From assembly GCA_964555935.1 (NCBI GenBank), contig CAZKUN010000012.1:1-64000 (forward strand): a stretch of DNA of 64,000 bases, given 5' to 3'. The position numbers and the translations under genes are program-made. Under the pieces are notes generated by a model that was not told the origin of the DNA, made no database searches, and was given only the letters and a program-made list of their open reading frames with translations. Below, piece by piece: positions 46,281 through 54,561 of the stretch. Position 1 is the stretch's first letter; every line of letters starts with the position of its first letter. Origin of the DNA: CAZKUN01 sp964555935 (GTDB taxonomy: Bacteria; Armatimonadota; Zipacnadia; Zipacnadales; VGFC01).

Positions 46281-46363
46281 CAGAGGTATACATGTAGATG
46301 GCGGCGAATGAACGACATACTGGCGTCTAAATCGTCCTGTTCCGGGGAGGGGGAAGGTGAGAC

Positions 46364-47374
46364 ATGCCCAAGAAAGCCAAGCGCAAGAAATCGGCCAAGT
46401 CAGCCGCAAGTCCCAAGCAGCCCGAGATGCAGGATCTGAGGGCATTCGTTCGTGCTCAAGGAACGACATTCCTGGAAGACGCTAACGTAACTTCGATCGG
46501 CATCGGTTTCAAGGATGATGGTGGTGTCCCGACTGACCAGCTATGCGTCCAGTTCACTGTGCGCGAGAAAGCGGACGGCGTGGCGCTGGAGGCGCTCGAC
46601 ACAGAACCGATACCTGAGACGGTGCGCGTCGGTGACTTCGACGTGCCGACCGACGTGATTCAGCGCGACTACGAGGCGTCTTACGAACTCTTGGCCGCAG
46701 AGGAGAAGAGCGATCGCAAGCGCCGTCGCGCGGTTCTCACGCCGGGGATCAGCGTCAGCCACCCCGCAGGGACGGCCGGCACCCTTGGGGGCATTGTTTT
46801 TGATGCGAAGGATGGGGCAGCTTGCATGCTCAGTAACTGGCACGTTCTCCATACCGGCAAGGGTGAGATTGGCGACCAGGTTGTACAACCTGGGCCATAT
46901 GATGACAACCGGACGGAGGTCAACGGCGCGGGTACGCTTGTCCGGAGCCACCTGGGAGTGGCTGGTGACTGCGCGATCGCACGCATCGAGGAAAGAGGCA
47001 TCGATCCAAGCGTGCTGGATCTAGACGCCCCCATTGCACGACTCGCGCGAGCTGAGCTGGGCGATCGAGTAGTGAAGTCCGGTCGCACGACGGGCGTTAC
47101 CTTCGGCATCGTGCGCCGTGTCGACACCTATGGTCAAGATCAGGTATGGCGGCGTTGGCGAAGAAATCATCGGGGGGTTCGAGATCGGTCCAGATCCCGA
47201 TCACCCCGCCGCCGAGAACGAGATCAGTCGCGGAGGCGACTCCGGGGCGGCATGGCTGGTTTCCGATGGTGCGGGCTCTGCGACAGACATCATGGTAGGG
47301 CTGCACTTCGCGGGCGAGTCGACCGGCAACCCGGACGAGCATGCACTGGCCTGCTATGCCCACGCGGTGTTTGA
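46364..47374 (+). CDS. NAL1-like plus trypsin-like protease domains; N-terminal part of a frameshifted fusion
   Basis: Authentic up to about 47135 (257 residues); the rest of the open frame is Arg-rich out-of-frame sequence. Lys/Ala/Ser start (KKAKRKKSAKSAASPKQ) without a signal peptide; then a NAL1-type N domain (NVTSIGIGFKDDGGVPTDQLCVQFTV, VPTDVIQRDYEAS); then the chymotrypsin-fold half with His in CMLSNWHVLH and Asp in VAGDCAIARIE, followed by DRVVKSGRTTGVTFGIV, the standard order of S1-like proteases. The catalytic Ser (GGDSGAAW) is only reached in the frame of 47118. Strong ribosome site upstream. Preceded by an AT-rich region, so it may be a horizontally acquired unit. Confidence 0.75.
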   Translation: MPKKAKRKKSAKSAASPKQPEMQDLRAFVRAQGTTFLEDANVTSIGIGFKDDGGVPTDQLCVQFTVREKADGVALEALDTEPIPETVRVGDFDVPTDVIQRDYEASYELLAAEEKSDRKRRRAVLTPGISVSHPAGTAGTLGGIVFDAKDGAACMLSNWHVLHTGKGEIGDQVVQPGPYDDNRTEVNGAGTLVRSHLGVAGDCAIARIEERGIDPSVLDLDAPIARLARAELGDRVVKSGRTTGVTFGIVRRVDTYGQDQVWRRWRRNHRGVRDRSRSRSPRRRERDQSRRRLRGGMAGFRWCGLCDRHHGRAALRGRVDRQPGRACTGLLCPRGV

Positions 47375-48272
47375 GAAGCTGGAGATATCACTGACCCCGC
47401 CGGCTGAGCCCCATGGGTCGGATGCCGCCGAGTACCAACCAGTGGGATACGACCCGGAGTTCCTTGCCCGGCGGATCCGCGCGCCAAAGCTGCACGGAGC
47501 GGCCGCCACGGATGCCTATATGCTTGACGGCTCGCCACTGATCCACTACACGCACTTCTCGGTCTGCCTGAGCAAGAGCCGCAGGTTGGCTCATTTCGTC
47601 GCGTGGAACATCGACGGTGGATACATGAGGAGGCTCAGCCGCAAGGGGATCAGGTTCACTCACGATGGGCGCGTGGACCGAGACTGCCAGGTGGGCAACG
47701 AGGCGTATATTCACAACAAGCTTGACCGGGGGCACATCGCGAGACGAGCCGACCTCTGCTGGGGACCACTCCCGGAGGCTCACCAGGCGAACGTGGATTC
47801 ATTCTACTGGACGAACATCGTCCCGCAACACGAGGCGTTCAATCAATCCCACAAGCACGGACTGTGGGGGCGGCTCGAGAACGCGATTTTCGATGATGTC
47901 GACATCCAGGATCTCCGCACCTCGGTGATGGCCGGGCCCATTCTCACCGACCAGGATATTGAGTACCGAGGAATCACGGTTCCAGGCGCCTACTGGAAGG
48001 TCATCGCGTACGTCGACGAACAGGACGGTGAACTCAAGACGGCGGCATACATTCTCACCCAGGATGACCTCCTATATGACATTGAGGGCATCGATCTGGA
48101 CCCGTTCCGACTGTGGCAGGTATCCCTTATGGACCTGGAAAGCCGCGTTCCGGTGCGCTTCGGGGACTTGAAGGAAGATGACACGTTCGCCCCGGAGCAG
48201 CTCCCCGAGGCTTTTGATGTCTCGGGGCCAGTGCCTGAGGTGCGCGAGATCACATCAAGGGCCGACCTGTGA
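47118..48272 (+). CDS. Trypsin Ser motif plus NUC1 DNA/RNA endonuclease; C-terminal part of frameshifted fusion
   Basis: Coding from about 47136. First the end of the protease: VKIRYGGVGEEIIGGFEI, ISRGGDSGAAWLVSD (catalytic Ser), GLHFAGESTG. Then, after a linker, a non-specific endonuclease (NUC1/EndoG-like) domain: GSPLIHYTHFSVCLSKSRRLAHFVAWNIDG, NKLDRGHIARRADLCWG (DRGH catalytic His), DSFYWTNIVPQHEAFNQ (metal-binding Asn) and LWGRLENAI. One base too many near 47130 explains the break; without it the fusion has 635 residues. Apparent start ATG 47118 lacks a ribosome site. Protease-nuclease fusions of this sort suggest proteolytic control of a toxic nuclease, possibly in phage defence or cell death (inference). 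Confidence 0.78.
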   Translation: MSTPMVKIRYGGVGEEIIGGFEIGPDPDHPAAENEISRGGDSGAAWLVSDGAGSATDIMVGLHFAGESTGNPDEHALACYAHAVFEKLEISLTPPAEPHGSDAAEYQPVGYDPEFLARRIRAPKLHGAAATDAYMLDGSPLIHYTHFSVCLSKSRRLAHFVAWNIDGGYMRRLSRKGIRFTHDGRVDRDCQVGNEAYIHNKLDRGHIARRADLCWGPLPEAHQANVDSFYWTNIVPQHEAFNQSHKHGLWGRLENAIFDDVDIQDLRTSVMAGPILTDQDIEYRGITVPGAYWKVIAYVDEQDGELKTAAYILTQDDLLYDIEGIDLDPFRLWQVSLMDLESRVPVRFGDLKEDDTFAPEQLPEAFDVSGPVPEVREITSRADL

Positions 48273-48290
48273 CCGGCGGCGGGGCGCCGG
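48273..48290. terminator. Short GC hairpin between convergent genes
   Basis: CCGGCG (48273-48278) and CGCCGG (48285-48290) around six bases, in the 24-base gap between the nuclease gene stop and the end of rfbB. Only a six-base stem and no T run. Confidence 0.35.
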
Positions 48291-48296
48291 AGGCTG

Positions 48297-49298
48297 CTAG
48301 GCCTTCGCGTCCCAGCCCCGGTCGGCGTACCACTTCTGGAGGAACTCCTCGCCGCGCTTGAGGCTGGTCTCAAGCCAATCGCGGTGGTCGGCGAACCAGC
48401 GGAACGTCGCGCGCATGCCCTCTTCCCACTCCACCTCGGGCTCCCAGCCCAGGGCACGGAGCTTGTCGCCATTCAGCGAGTAGCGGATGTCGTGCCCCGG
48501 TCGATCCTTCACGTAACTGATCAGCGAGTCCGGCTTGCCCAACTCATCGAGCATCAGCCGGATCACTTCCATGTTCGGACGCTCGTTGCCGCCCGGCACG
48601 TTGTAGGCCTCGCCGGGCTCGCCCTTCTCAATGAGGAGTTCGATCGCGCGGCAGTTGTCGGCGACGTGCAGCCAGTCGCGGACCTGCATGCCATCTCCGT
48701 AGATCGGCAACGGCTCATCGCGCAGCGCGCGATAGCAGAATAGCGGGACGAGTTTCTCCGGGTACTGGCTCGGACCATAGTTGTTGGCAGCGCGATGGAT
48801 GACCACGGGCATGTCGTATGTGGCGTGGTAGGCATAACCCATCCGGTCGGCGCCGGCCTTGCTAGCAGAGTAGGGGTTACGCGGATTCAGGGGCGATGTC
48901 TCGACGAAGGCCTCGCCCGGCGCGTGACCGTAGACCTCATCGGTGGAGATGAGGATGAACCGCCCAACACCTGCCTGGCGAGCGGCCTCAAGCATGTTGA
49001 ACGTGCCCATCACGTTCGTGCGGACGGCGCCGCCGGGCCCATGGATCGAACGGTCGACATGGCTCTCCGCCGCGAAGTGAACAACCACATCGCGGCCTTC
49101 GACGGCCGCTGCCGCCGCTTCCGGATCGCAAATGTCGCCCTGGGTGAATTCCACGCGAGGGTCGTCGGGCAGGTTGTCCGCGCTGCCGGCATACGTCAGC
49201 GCGTCGAGCACGCGGACTGAGCAATCGCTGCTGTTGAGCATGTGCCTAACGAAGTTGGACCCGATGAAACCCGCCCCGCCCGTCACTAATAAATCCAC
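48297..49298 (-). CDS. rfbB: dTDP-glucose 4,6-dehydratase
   Basis: 333 residues from GTG 49298, which has AAGG eight bases upstream; the longer frame to 49364 would begin inside the promoter's -35 box. Extended short-chain dehydrogenase: NAD motif VTGGAGFIGSNFVRH, DALTYAGSADNL, HFAAESHVDRSI, catalytic STDEVYG and YSASKAGAD (YxxxK), NNYGPSQYPEKLVPL, IYGDGMQVRDWLHVADN. It makes dTDP-4-keto-6-deoxyglucose for rhamnose and other deoxysugars of surface glycans. No rfbA, rfbC or rfbD is nearby, so the pathway genes are dispersed. Confidence 0.93.
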   Translation of the reverse strand: MDLLVTGGAGFIGSNFVRHMLNSSDCSVRVLDALTYAGSADNLPDDPRVEFTQGDICDPEAAAAAVEGRDVVVHFAAESHVDRSIHGPGGAVRTNVMGTFNMLEAARQAGVGRFILISTDEVYGHAPGEAFVETSPLNPRNPYSASKAGADRMGYAYHATYDMPVVIHRAANNYGPSQYPEKLVPLFCYRALRDEPLPIYGDGMQVRDWLHVADNCRAIELLIEKGEPGEAYNVPGGNERPNMEVIRLMLDELGKPDSLISYVKDRPGHDIRYSLNGDKLRALGWEPEVEWEEGMRATFRWFADHRDWLETSLKRGEEFLQKWYADRGWDAKA

Positions 49299-49335
49299 GT
49301 TATCCACCTTATCAACATTATTATTCACATATCGG

Positions 49336-49364
49336 ATTATAGCTGATACCGACTGCTTGCGCAA
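49336..49364 (-). promoter_or_regulatory. Sigma-70-type promoter of rfbB
   Basis: On the minus strand TTGCGC (49364-49359) and a consensus TATAAT (49341-49336) are separated by exactly 17 bases, in an AT-rich leader ending at the GTG start 49298. This places the transcript start near 49329 and excludes the upstream start codon at 49364. Confidence 0.7.
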
Positions 49365-49393
49365 TACTTGCTGGGGTCAACGTAGGGGCCGCG

Positions 49394-50422
49394 TCAAACG
49401 CCTTCCGAAAACGCGCGGGTCAGCTCATCTTGGTCAAAACGAGAGAGCGGCACCCAGCCCGCGGGAGAGTCGATGCGGACCACGCCTGGATGCTCCGTGG
49501 CGACGCCGATCTGGGTGCAGTCGATCCCCGCTTCGGCGCAGGCGTCGTAGGCTCCCAGCACATCGTCCGGCGCGACAGCGGCGAGCAGCGTCCCAGAGGC
49601 GATCAGACCGAGCGGGTCAAGCCCCAGCGCCGTGCAGAAGCGTTCCGAGTGCGGCAGGCGTTGGATCCTGTCTCCTTCGACGTCGATGCCGACGCCACCG
49701 GCCTCAGCCATCTCCCAGATCCCAGTTGCCAGCCCGCCCTCTGTCGGGTCGTGCATCGCGTGGACACAGACAGCCGAGGTCAGAGTTTGGGCATCTCGCA
49801 CAACGCTAATCCCGGGGCTGAAGAGGTACTCGGCCGCTTCCGCGAGTTCAGCCTCCGAGCACCCACGGTCGGTCAGTCGGCCTGCCAGCTCGCGCGCGAG
49901 GATGCTGGCGCCCTCGACGGCGATGCCCTTCGTCATCAGGATCGCATCGCCCGCGCAAATCCCGGTAGGCAAGACTAGTTGGTCGCGGTCAACCTCCCCG
50001 AGCATCTGCCCGGAGATGATCGGCCGATCGATCCCGAACGTCACCTCGGTGTGCCCGCCGATGAGCGACGCGCCAATCTCATCGCAGGCGTCGCGGATCT
50101 GCGCTAGGATGGTGGTGACGAGGTCGGGGGTCGTCGCGTTCTCCGGCAGGAGAACCGTGGCCAGAAACCACCGAGGTCGGGCGCCCGAGCAGGCTATATC
50201 GTTCGCGTTCACGTTGACCGCGTACCAGCCGACCTCATCGGTGGCGAAGGTGACCGGGTCGCTCTTGGCGACAAGGCAGCGATCGCCGAAGTCCAAGACG
50301 GCGACGTCGCAGCCGATACCAGGGCCGAGCAGAACGCGTGGGTCGGTGATGTCGCGTGATCCGAGGAGAGCCGCGAGGAATTCGGGGTCGAGCTTGCCTA
50401 CGGGAAGCGGGTCGGTCGACAT
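49394..50422 (-). CDS. AIR synthase-related (PurM/HypE-fold) protein
   Basis: 342 residues. PurM-fold ATP-binding features: GPGIGCDVAVLDFGDRCLVAKSDPVTFATDEVGWYAVNVNANDIACSGARPRWFL, GGHTEVTFGIDRPIISGQMLG and MHDPTEGGLATGIWEMAEAGGVGIDV. It matches the AIR-synthase-related subgroup near HypE rather than PurM itself; it lacks the Cys-terminated tail of HypE (ends RAFSEGV) and no hydrogenase genes are near. Last gene of the minus-strand run that includes the oxidoreductase subunits; 15 bases after the HAD gene. Substrate unknown. Confidence 0.82.
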   Translation of the reverse strand: MSTDPLPVGKLDPEFLAALLGSRDITDPRVLLGPGIGCDVAVLDFGDRCLVAKSDPVTFATDEVGWYAVNVNANDIACSGARPRWFLATVLLPENATTPDLVTTILAQIRDACDEIGASLIGGHTEVTFGIDRPIISGQMLGEVDRDQLVLPTGICAGDAILMTKGIAVEGASILARELAGRLTDRGCSEAELAEAAEYLFSPGISVVRDAQTLTSAVCVHAMHDPTEGGLATGIWEMAEAGGVGIDVEGDRIQRLPHSERFCTALGLDPLGLIASGTLLAAVAPDDVLGAYDACAEAGIDCTQIGVATEHPGVVRIDSPAGWVPLSRFDQDELTRAFSEGV

Positions 50423-50437
50423 GGTCGACGCTCCTGG

Positions 50438-51112
50438 CTAGGCTGGCGTGTCGGCGAGGACATCGGGAAGTTCGGCCGCCGATGGCAGAACGAGGCGCGC
50501 GCCGACCTCGGCGAACTTCTCGCGAGTGCCGGTGGTCGTCAGCACGCCGATTGCGTGGGCACCGACTTCGCGAGCCGTCTCGACATCCGTGTGGTGGTCG
50601 CCAACGATCACGGCGAGTTCCGGCGGACAGTCCAGCGCCGCCAGCGTTCGCTCGAGGTGCCCGGGATGCGGCTTCACGTTCTCAACATCATCGCGGGCGA
50701 AGAGCACCGCGCACGGCAAGGGGTGATGCTCCAGCACCAACTCGCACCCCTCGCGCGAATTGCGAGTGAAGATTCCCATTGCGTAACCACGCTCCGCGAG
50801 GGTGTCCAGAGCATCGACGACGCCCGGGAACGGCTCGGCGCCGCGACAGGCGTCCAGCTCGCCTTGCCTTACGATCTCCATCGATTCGCGACGAATCGTA
50901 TCCGCGCGGTCCAAATCGACCCTCGCACAGATACTGTCGATCATCTCGAGGATATAGCGCTGGAAGAGCGCTTCGTCCCAGACATCCTCGGCGATGAAGA
51001 ACTCGCGCAGACGCGCGCGGATGGCGCCAAAATCGATATTCGTCTCGGCGAGGGTGCCATCAAAATCGAAGACCACCACGCGCACGGGCGGGAACGGTTC
51101 CTGGGGGGGCAA
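50438..51112 (-). CDS. HAD-superfamily hydrolase (phosphoglycolate phosphatase-like)
   Basis: 224 residues. Motif I VVFDFDGTLAETNID (nucleophile Asp), helical cap, motif II GIFTRNSREG, motif III Lys in ENVKPHPGHLERTL, motif IV VIVGDHHTDVETAREVGAHAIGVLTTTG. Typical of Gph/YjjG/PpaX phosphatases of small phosphate esters such as 2-phosphoglycolate. Twenty bases downstream of the oxidoreductase gamma subunit and in line with it; perhaps metabolite repair for the operon (inference). Confidence 0.87.
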   Translation of the reverse strand: MPPQEPFPPVRVVVFDFDGTLAETNIDFGAIRARLREFFIAEDVWDEALFQRYILEMIDSICARVDLDRADTIRRESMEIVRQGELDACRGAEPFPGVVDALDTLAERGYAMGIFTRNSREGCELVLEHHPLPCAVLFARDDVENVKPHPGHLERTLAALDCPPELAVIVGDHHTDVETAREVGAHAIGVLTTTGTREKFAEVGARLVLPSAAELPDVLADTPA

Positions 51113-51132
51113 AGTGACGTGACCTCCGACCG

Positions 51133-51669
51133 TCAGGCGGAGACGATCTCGGCGCCTCTAGCCAGCGCCTGCATGTTGATCTCGACCAACTGAGGGCGCT
51201 TCTTGAGCTGCGCGGCGACGGCGTCCTTGACGCTCTGCAGCTCGACCGCGCCCGACGCCGCGACGTACGCGCCCAGCATGATGCTGTTGGCGACACGCTC
51301 GTTGCCCATCTCAAGCGCAATCTCATTCGCCGCGATCTCCAGCACCTGGACATCATCTCGGTCGACCGGGTCCGCCGCGAGCGATGTGTTGATGACGAGC
51401 AGGCCGCCAGGCCGGACAGTGGGAGCGTGCTTCTTGACGGCAGTCGACTCGAGCGCCACGACCGCGGAGGGCTCGCCGACGGTCGGGCTGCCGATACCGC
51501 GATCGGAAACAACCACCGTGCAGTTGGCCCAGCCGCCACGGACCTCGGGCGAATAGCTCGGCAGAAACGAGACCATCTTCCCCTCGTTCATGGCGGCAAC
51601 GGCCAGCATCTGGCCCATGGTTATGAGCCCCTGGCCGCCGATTCCAGCGAAGATAACATCACTGCGCAT
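51133..51669 (-). CDS. 2-oxoacid:ferredoxin oxidoreductase, gamma subunit
   Basis: 178 residues, standard size. MRSDVIFAGIGGQGLITMGQMLAVAAMNEGKMVSFLPSYSPEVRGGWANCTVVVSD is the gamma-domain consensus, followed by GEPSAVVALES, LLVINTSLA and NERVANSIMLGAYVAASG. With alpha, beta and delta subunits upstream it completes a four-subunit Kor/Vor-type enzyme that decarboxylates 2-oxoacids to acyl-CoA and reduces ferredoxin. Confidence 0.92.
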   Translation of the reverse strand: MRSDVIFAGIGGQGLITMGQMLAVAAMNEGKMVSFLPSYSPEVRGGWANCTVVVSDRGIGSPTVGEPSAVVALESTAVKKHAPTVRPGGLLVINTSLAADPVDRDDVQVLEIAANEIALEMGNERVANSIMLGAYVAASGAVELQSVKDAVAAQLKKRPQLVEINMQALARGAEIVSA

Positions 51670-51705
51670 GCGTCACTCCTTGGCGACTGCCCCACGCCCC
51701 GCCCG

Positions 51706-52476
51706 CTACTCCGGCGACTTGTAGACGCCGAGCGGGTACTGCGCTTGCATCTCTTCCTTCAGCCACTCGATCGATTGTTCGCGGGTCTTGCCCCACATGG
51801 TCGGGCAGATGCTGAGGACTTCGACTAGGCTGAACCCCTTGCCGTCGGCCTGGATCTGCACGGCTTTCTTGATGGCTCGGGCGGCGTTGCGTATAGCCTT
51901 CGGGTCGGTGGTGGTCACTCGCTCCACGTAGGTGGCGCCCTCGAGCGTGGAGATCAGTTCGCTGATTCTGATGGGGTAACCCTCGCGACTCGGATCGCGC
52001 CCCTGGGGAGACGTCGTGGTCTTCTGGCCGATCAGCGTGGTGGGGGCCATCTGCCCCTGGGTCATGCCGAAGACGGCGTTGTTGATGAAGATGCAGGTGA
52101 TCGATTCACCACGAGCCGCCGCGTGGACGACCTCGGCAATGCCGATGCCCGCGAGGTCGCCGTCTCCCTGGTAGGTCAGGACTATGGTCTCGGGGTCCAC
52201 GCGCTTGACGCCGGTCGCGACGGCCGGTGCCCGACCGTGTGGAGCCTGGATCGAGTCGGTGTCGAAGAACTTGTATGCCCAGACGGCGCACCCCACCGGG
52301 GCGATGACGACCGAGCGGTCCTTCAGCCCGAGATCTCCAATGGCCTCAGCGACCAGCCGCATGGTCGTGCCATGGGTGCAGCCGGGACAGAAGGTGAGCG
52401 CGATGTCCTCGAGCGCATCCGGGCGCCCGGCGACGCACTCCATGCCCTCGGGGACAGCAGTCTGCGTGTCCGTCAT
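51706..52476 (-). CDS. 2-oxoacid:ferredoxin oxidoreductase, beta (TPP-binding) subunit
   Basis: 256 residues. FCPGCTHGTTMRLVAEAIGDLG, PVGCAVWAYKFFDTDSIQAPHGRAPAVATGVKRV, and the thiamine-diphosphate motif TYQGDGDLAGIGIAEVVHAA...CIFINNAVFGMTQGQMAPTTL. The MTQGQMAPTT stretch is typical of Vor/Kor beta subunits. Cluster-binding cysteines are limited to the N-terminal CPGC, as usual when ferredoxin is a separate subunit. Confidence 0.93.
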   Translation of the reverse strand: MTDTQTAVPEGMECVAGRPDALEDIALTFCPGCTHGTTMRLVAEAIGDLGLKDRSVVIAPVGCAVWAYKFFDTDSIQAPHGRAPAVATGVKRVDPETIVLTYQGDGDLAGIGIAEVVHAAARGESITCIFINNAVFGMTQGQMAPTTLIGQKTTTSPQGRDPSREGYPIRISELISTLEGATYVERVTTTDPKAIRNAARAIKKAVQIQADGKGFSLVEVLSICPTMWGKTREQSIEWLKEEMQAQYPLGVYKSPE

Positions 52477-52502
52477 TGTGGTTCTCCGGTCGCGCAGGTC
52501 CG

Positions 52503-53570
52503 TCAGCGACCCGCGATGTCTCTGAGTTTGGCCGAGATCTCCTCCGGCGTGATCATCAGCCCGCCCATCTTGCGAAGCAGGCTGACCTCGGACCGATCGC
52601 CGACCGCGACGCGGACGTCCTCGACGAGCTGGCCCGCCGAGGCCTCAACAACCAGCGTCTTCGGCGCAACCCCGGCCCACTTACCGAGCGGCTCGTACGG
52701 GAACGGGAAGAGGCTGATGGGTCGCACGAGACGGGCGCGGATGCCCTCGTCGGCCGCGATTTCCATTGCGGTCTCGCAACAACGCGCGGGAATGCCGTAG
52801 GCGACGATCAGTATCTCGGGATCATCGTCCCCGAGCTCCTTCCACCGGACCTGCTCGCGCGCGACGCGCTCGTACAGTTCAACCAGGTCTTGGTTCTTGG
52901 CCTCGAGATCGGGCGGCTGGTCATATAACGAGTTAATCACGTTGCGCGCGCGATTCCCGCGCTTGCCGCCGACGGCCCACGGTTTCTCTGGCTGCGCGGC
53001 GGAATCGCGTGGCCGCACCTTTACCGGCTCCATCATCTGCCCCAGAGCCGCTTCGCTGAGGATCATCACCGGGTGGCGATACATGTCAGCGATGTCGAAG
53101 GCCTCGCACGTCAGGTCGTATAGCTCCTGCAGCGTCGACGGCGAGAAGGTGATCATCCGCCCGTCGCCATGGCCCGCGCCGCGCGTTGCGAGCCAGTAGT
53201 CGGATTGGCTGGTGCCGATGTTACCGAGTCCAGGTCCGCCGCGCGCGATGTTGATGACGACGCACGGGACCTCCGAGCCGATGATGTACGAGAGCCCCTC
53301 CTGCATCAGCGAGATGCCCGGGCCCGACGATGATGTCATGACCCTCGCGCCGGCGGCGGCGGCTCCGTAGACCATGTTGATCGCCGCGACCTCCGACTCG
53401 GCCTGCAGGTACACGCCGCCGACCTCCGGCAGGTGGAGGGCCATGTACTCGGGGATCTCATTCTGCGGCGTGATGGGATATCCGAAGAAGTGCCGGCATC
53501 CGCCCGCGAGGGCGCCCTCTCCGGCCGCTTCGTTACCCTTCATGAAGATCGTATCGCGCTCAACCGACAA
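52503..53570 (-). CDS. 2-oxoacid:ferredoxin oxidoreductase, alpha subunit (VorB-like)
   Basis: 355 residues, matching VorB-type alpha subunits. FMKGNEAAGEGALAGGCRHFFGYPITPQNEIPEYM, LQAESEVAAINMVYGAAAAGARVMTSSSGPGISLMQEG, RGGPGLGNIGTSQSDY, and the C-terminal VAYGIPARCCETAM and SLFPFPYEPL regions. TTG start 53570 is fixed by GGAGG seven bases upstream; the first ATG (53543) would remove the start of the conserved domain. Substrate may be branched-chain 2-oxoacids or 2-oxoglutarate; sequence reading does not decide. Confidence 0.92.
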   Translation of the reverse strand: MSVERDTIFMKGNEAAGEGALAGGCRHFFGYPITPQNEIPEYMALHLPEVGGVYLQAESEVAAINMVYGAAAAGARVMTSSSGPGISLMQEGLSYIIGSEVPCVVINIARGGPGLGNIGTSQSDYWLATRGAGHGDGRMITFSPSTLQELYDLTCEAFDIADMYRHPVMILSEAALGQMMEPVKVRPRDSAAQPEKPWAVGGKRGNRARNVINSLYDQPPDLEAKNQDLVELYERVAREQVRWKELGDDDPEILIVAYGIPARCCETAMEIAADEGIRARLVRPISLFPFPYEPLGKWAGVAPKTLVVEASAGQLVEDVRVAVGDRSEVSLLRKMGGLMITPEEISAKLRDIAGR

Positions 53571-53597
53571 ACTGTTGCCTCCGTGCGCGCCGCGCGG

Positions 53598-53837
53598 CTA
53601 TTCTTCGCGCTTGGCGCGGTAGACGGTTATGCACATGTCCGGGCAGACGAGCGCGCACTGCGCGCACCCGGTGCAGTCATCCATGTCGACAACCTCGGAC
53701 GGATGGTAGCCCTGAGCGTTGGTCTCCGTGCTGATCCGCAGGTTGTCCTTCGGGCAGTGATCCACGCACCAACCGCACGATTTGCAGCGGTCGGTCCGCA
53801 CGACGATAAATGCTCGAGATGCAGTCTTGTCTGTCAT
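53598..53837 (-). CDS. Ferredoxin-type delta subunit of 2-oxoacid oxidoreductase
   Basis: 79 residues from ATG 53837 (GAGGA upstream; the frame extends seven codons further). Two 4Fe-4S motifs: CKSCGWCVDHCP and CTGCAQCALVCP, with a fifth Cys in DMCITV. It passes electrons from the TPP subunit to soluble ferredoxin. It leads the alpha-beta-gamma genes, 27 bases before the alpha start. Confidence 0.92.
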   Translation of the reverse strand: MTDKTASRAFIVVRTDRCKSCGWCVDHCPKDNLRISTETNAQGYHPSEVVDMDDCTGCAQCALVCPDMCITVYRAKREE

Positions 53838-53862
53838 GTGAGCATCCTCAAGGCACATCCGT

Positions 53863-54561
53863 TTAGCCCCGCTCCCACGGGGGGCGCAAGTAGGACGTCA
53901 GAGGTAATACAGGCACGTCGACGACCTCGGCAATCTCGCTCGCCAGCTCCGCGGGGCAGCATGCGCACGAAACCGGCACGCCGAGTATCTGGCCCAAATC
54001 TCGCGCATGCTGAAGTCCATCCAACACATCTTCAGACACCGTGTCCTTGCCGATGTTTCCGTTGGCAATGACGCCCGCGTAGGGAAGCCCCGTAACAGAG
54101 CTGATCTGATCGGTCAGATCGGCCATCTGCCGAGGGTCAGAGGCTCCCGGACGGCGCGGGTTGACGACGAAGTACATGTTCGCGTCGCGAGCCCTGAACG
54201 CCTCCTGCCAGTGGGTCAGAACCCCCGCTCCGTGACGCTGTCCGCCGATGTCAATCACCAGCCCGCTACCTGAATCAGCCAGGGCTCTGGGCATCTGCGT
54301 GGGAAGGAGCGGCGTGTCAAACGCCGCCCCCACGCCCTCTGGGGCCAGGACCGTAACGCCGGCCTCGGTCAGCGGGGCGACGTGTTCTCGCGACCGGAAG
54401 TACGGCGTCACGACATCGAGGTCGGCGAGATACGTCGGGCACTCCGCGGCCCAGCGGATGGCCAGGTTAATGGCGATCTCGGTCTTGCCACTGCCAAAGG
54501 GTCCCGCGAGAATTGCCACGCCGGGCGGCGTCAAGTCGAGCGGTAGGGCGTCAGTCGGCAT
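53863..54561 (-). CDS. P-loop ATPase upstream of the 2-oxoacid oxidoreductase genes
   Basis: About 232 residues from ATG 54561 (TTG 54609 is an alternative). P-loop GPFGSGKTE in ILAGPFGSGKTEIAINLAIR; DLDVVTPYFRSREHV and VIDIGGQRHGAGVL as Walker B/switch segments; VVNPRRPGASDPRQMADL and VIANGNIGKDT near the base-recognition site. Five or so Cys/Asp residues near the end (SCACCPAELASEI). It resembles SIMIBI (MinD/ParA-like) P-loop ATPases. Only 25 bases from the ferredoxin subunit, so it may help assemble or regulate the oxidoreductase; function not established. Confidence 0.7.
   Translation of the reverse strand: MPTDALPLDLTPPGVAILAGPFGSGKTEIAINLAIRWAAECPTYLADLDVVTPYFRSREHVAPLTEAGVTVLAPEGVGAAFDTPLLPTQMPRALADSGSGLVIDIGGQRHGAGVLTHWQEAFRARDANMYFVVNPRRPGASDPRQMADLTDQISSVTGLPYAGVIANGNIGKDTVSEDVLDGLQHARDLGQILGVPVSCACCPAELASEIAEVVDVPVLPLTSYLRPPWERG

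Noticed and set aside
46119..46363. Possible tRNA or small RNA in the AT-rich intergenic region
   Set aside because: No cloverleaf or strong hairpin could be drawn; the AT-rich patch is more simply a promoter region.
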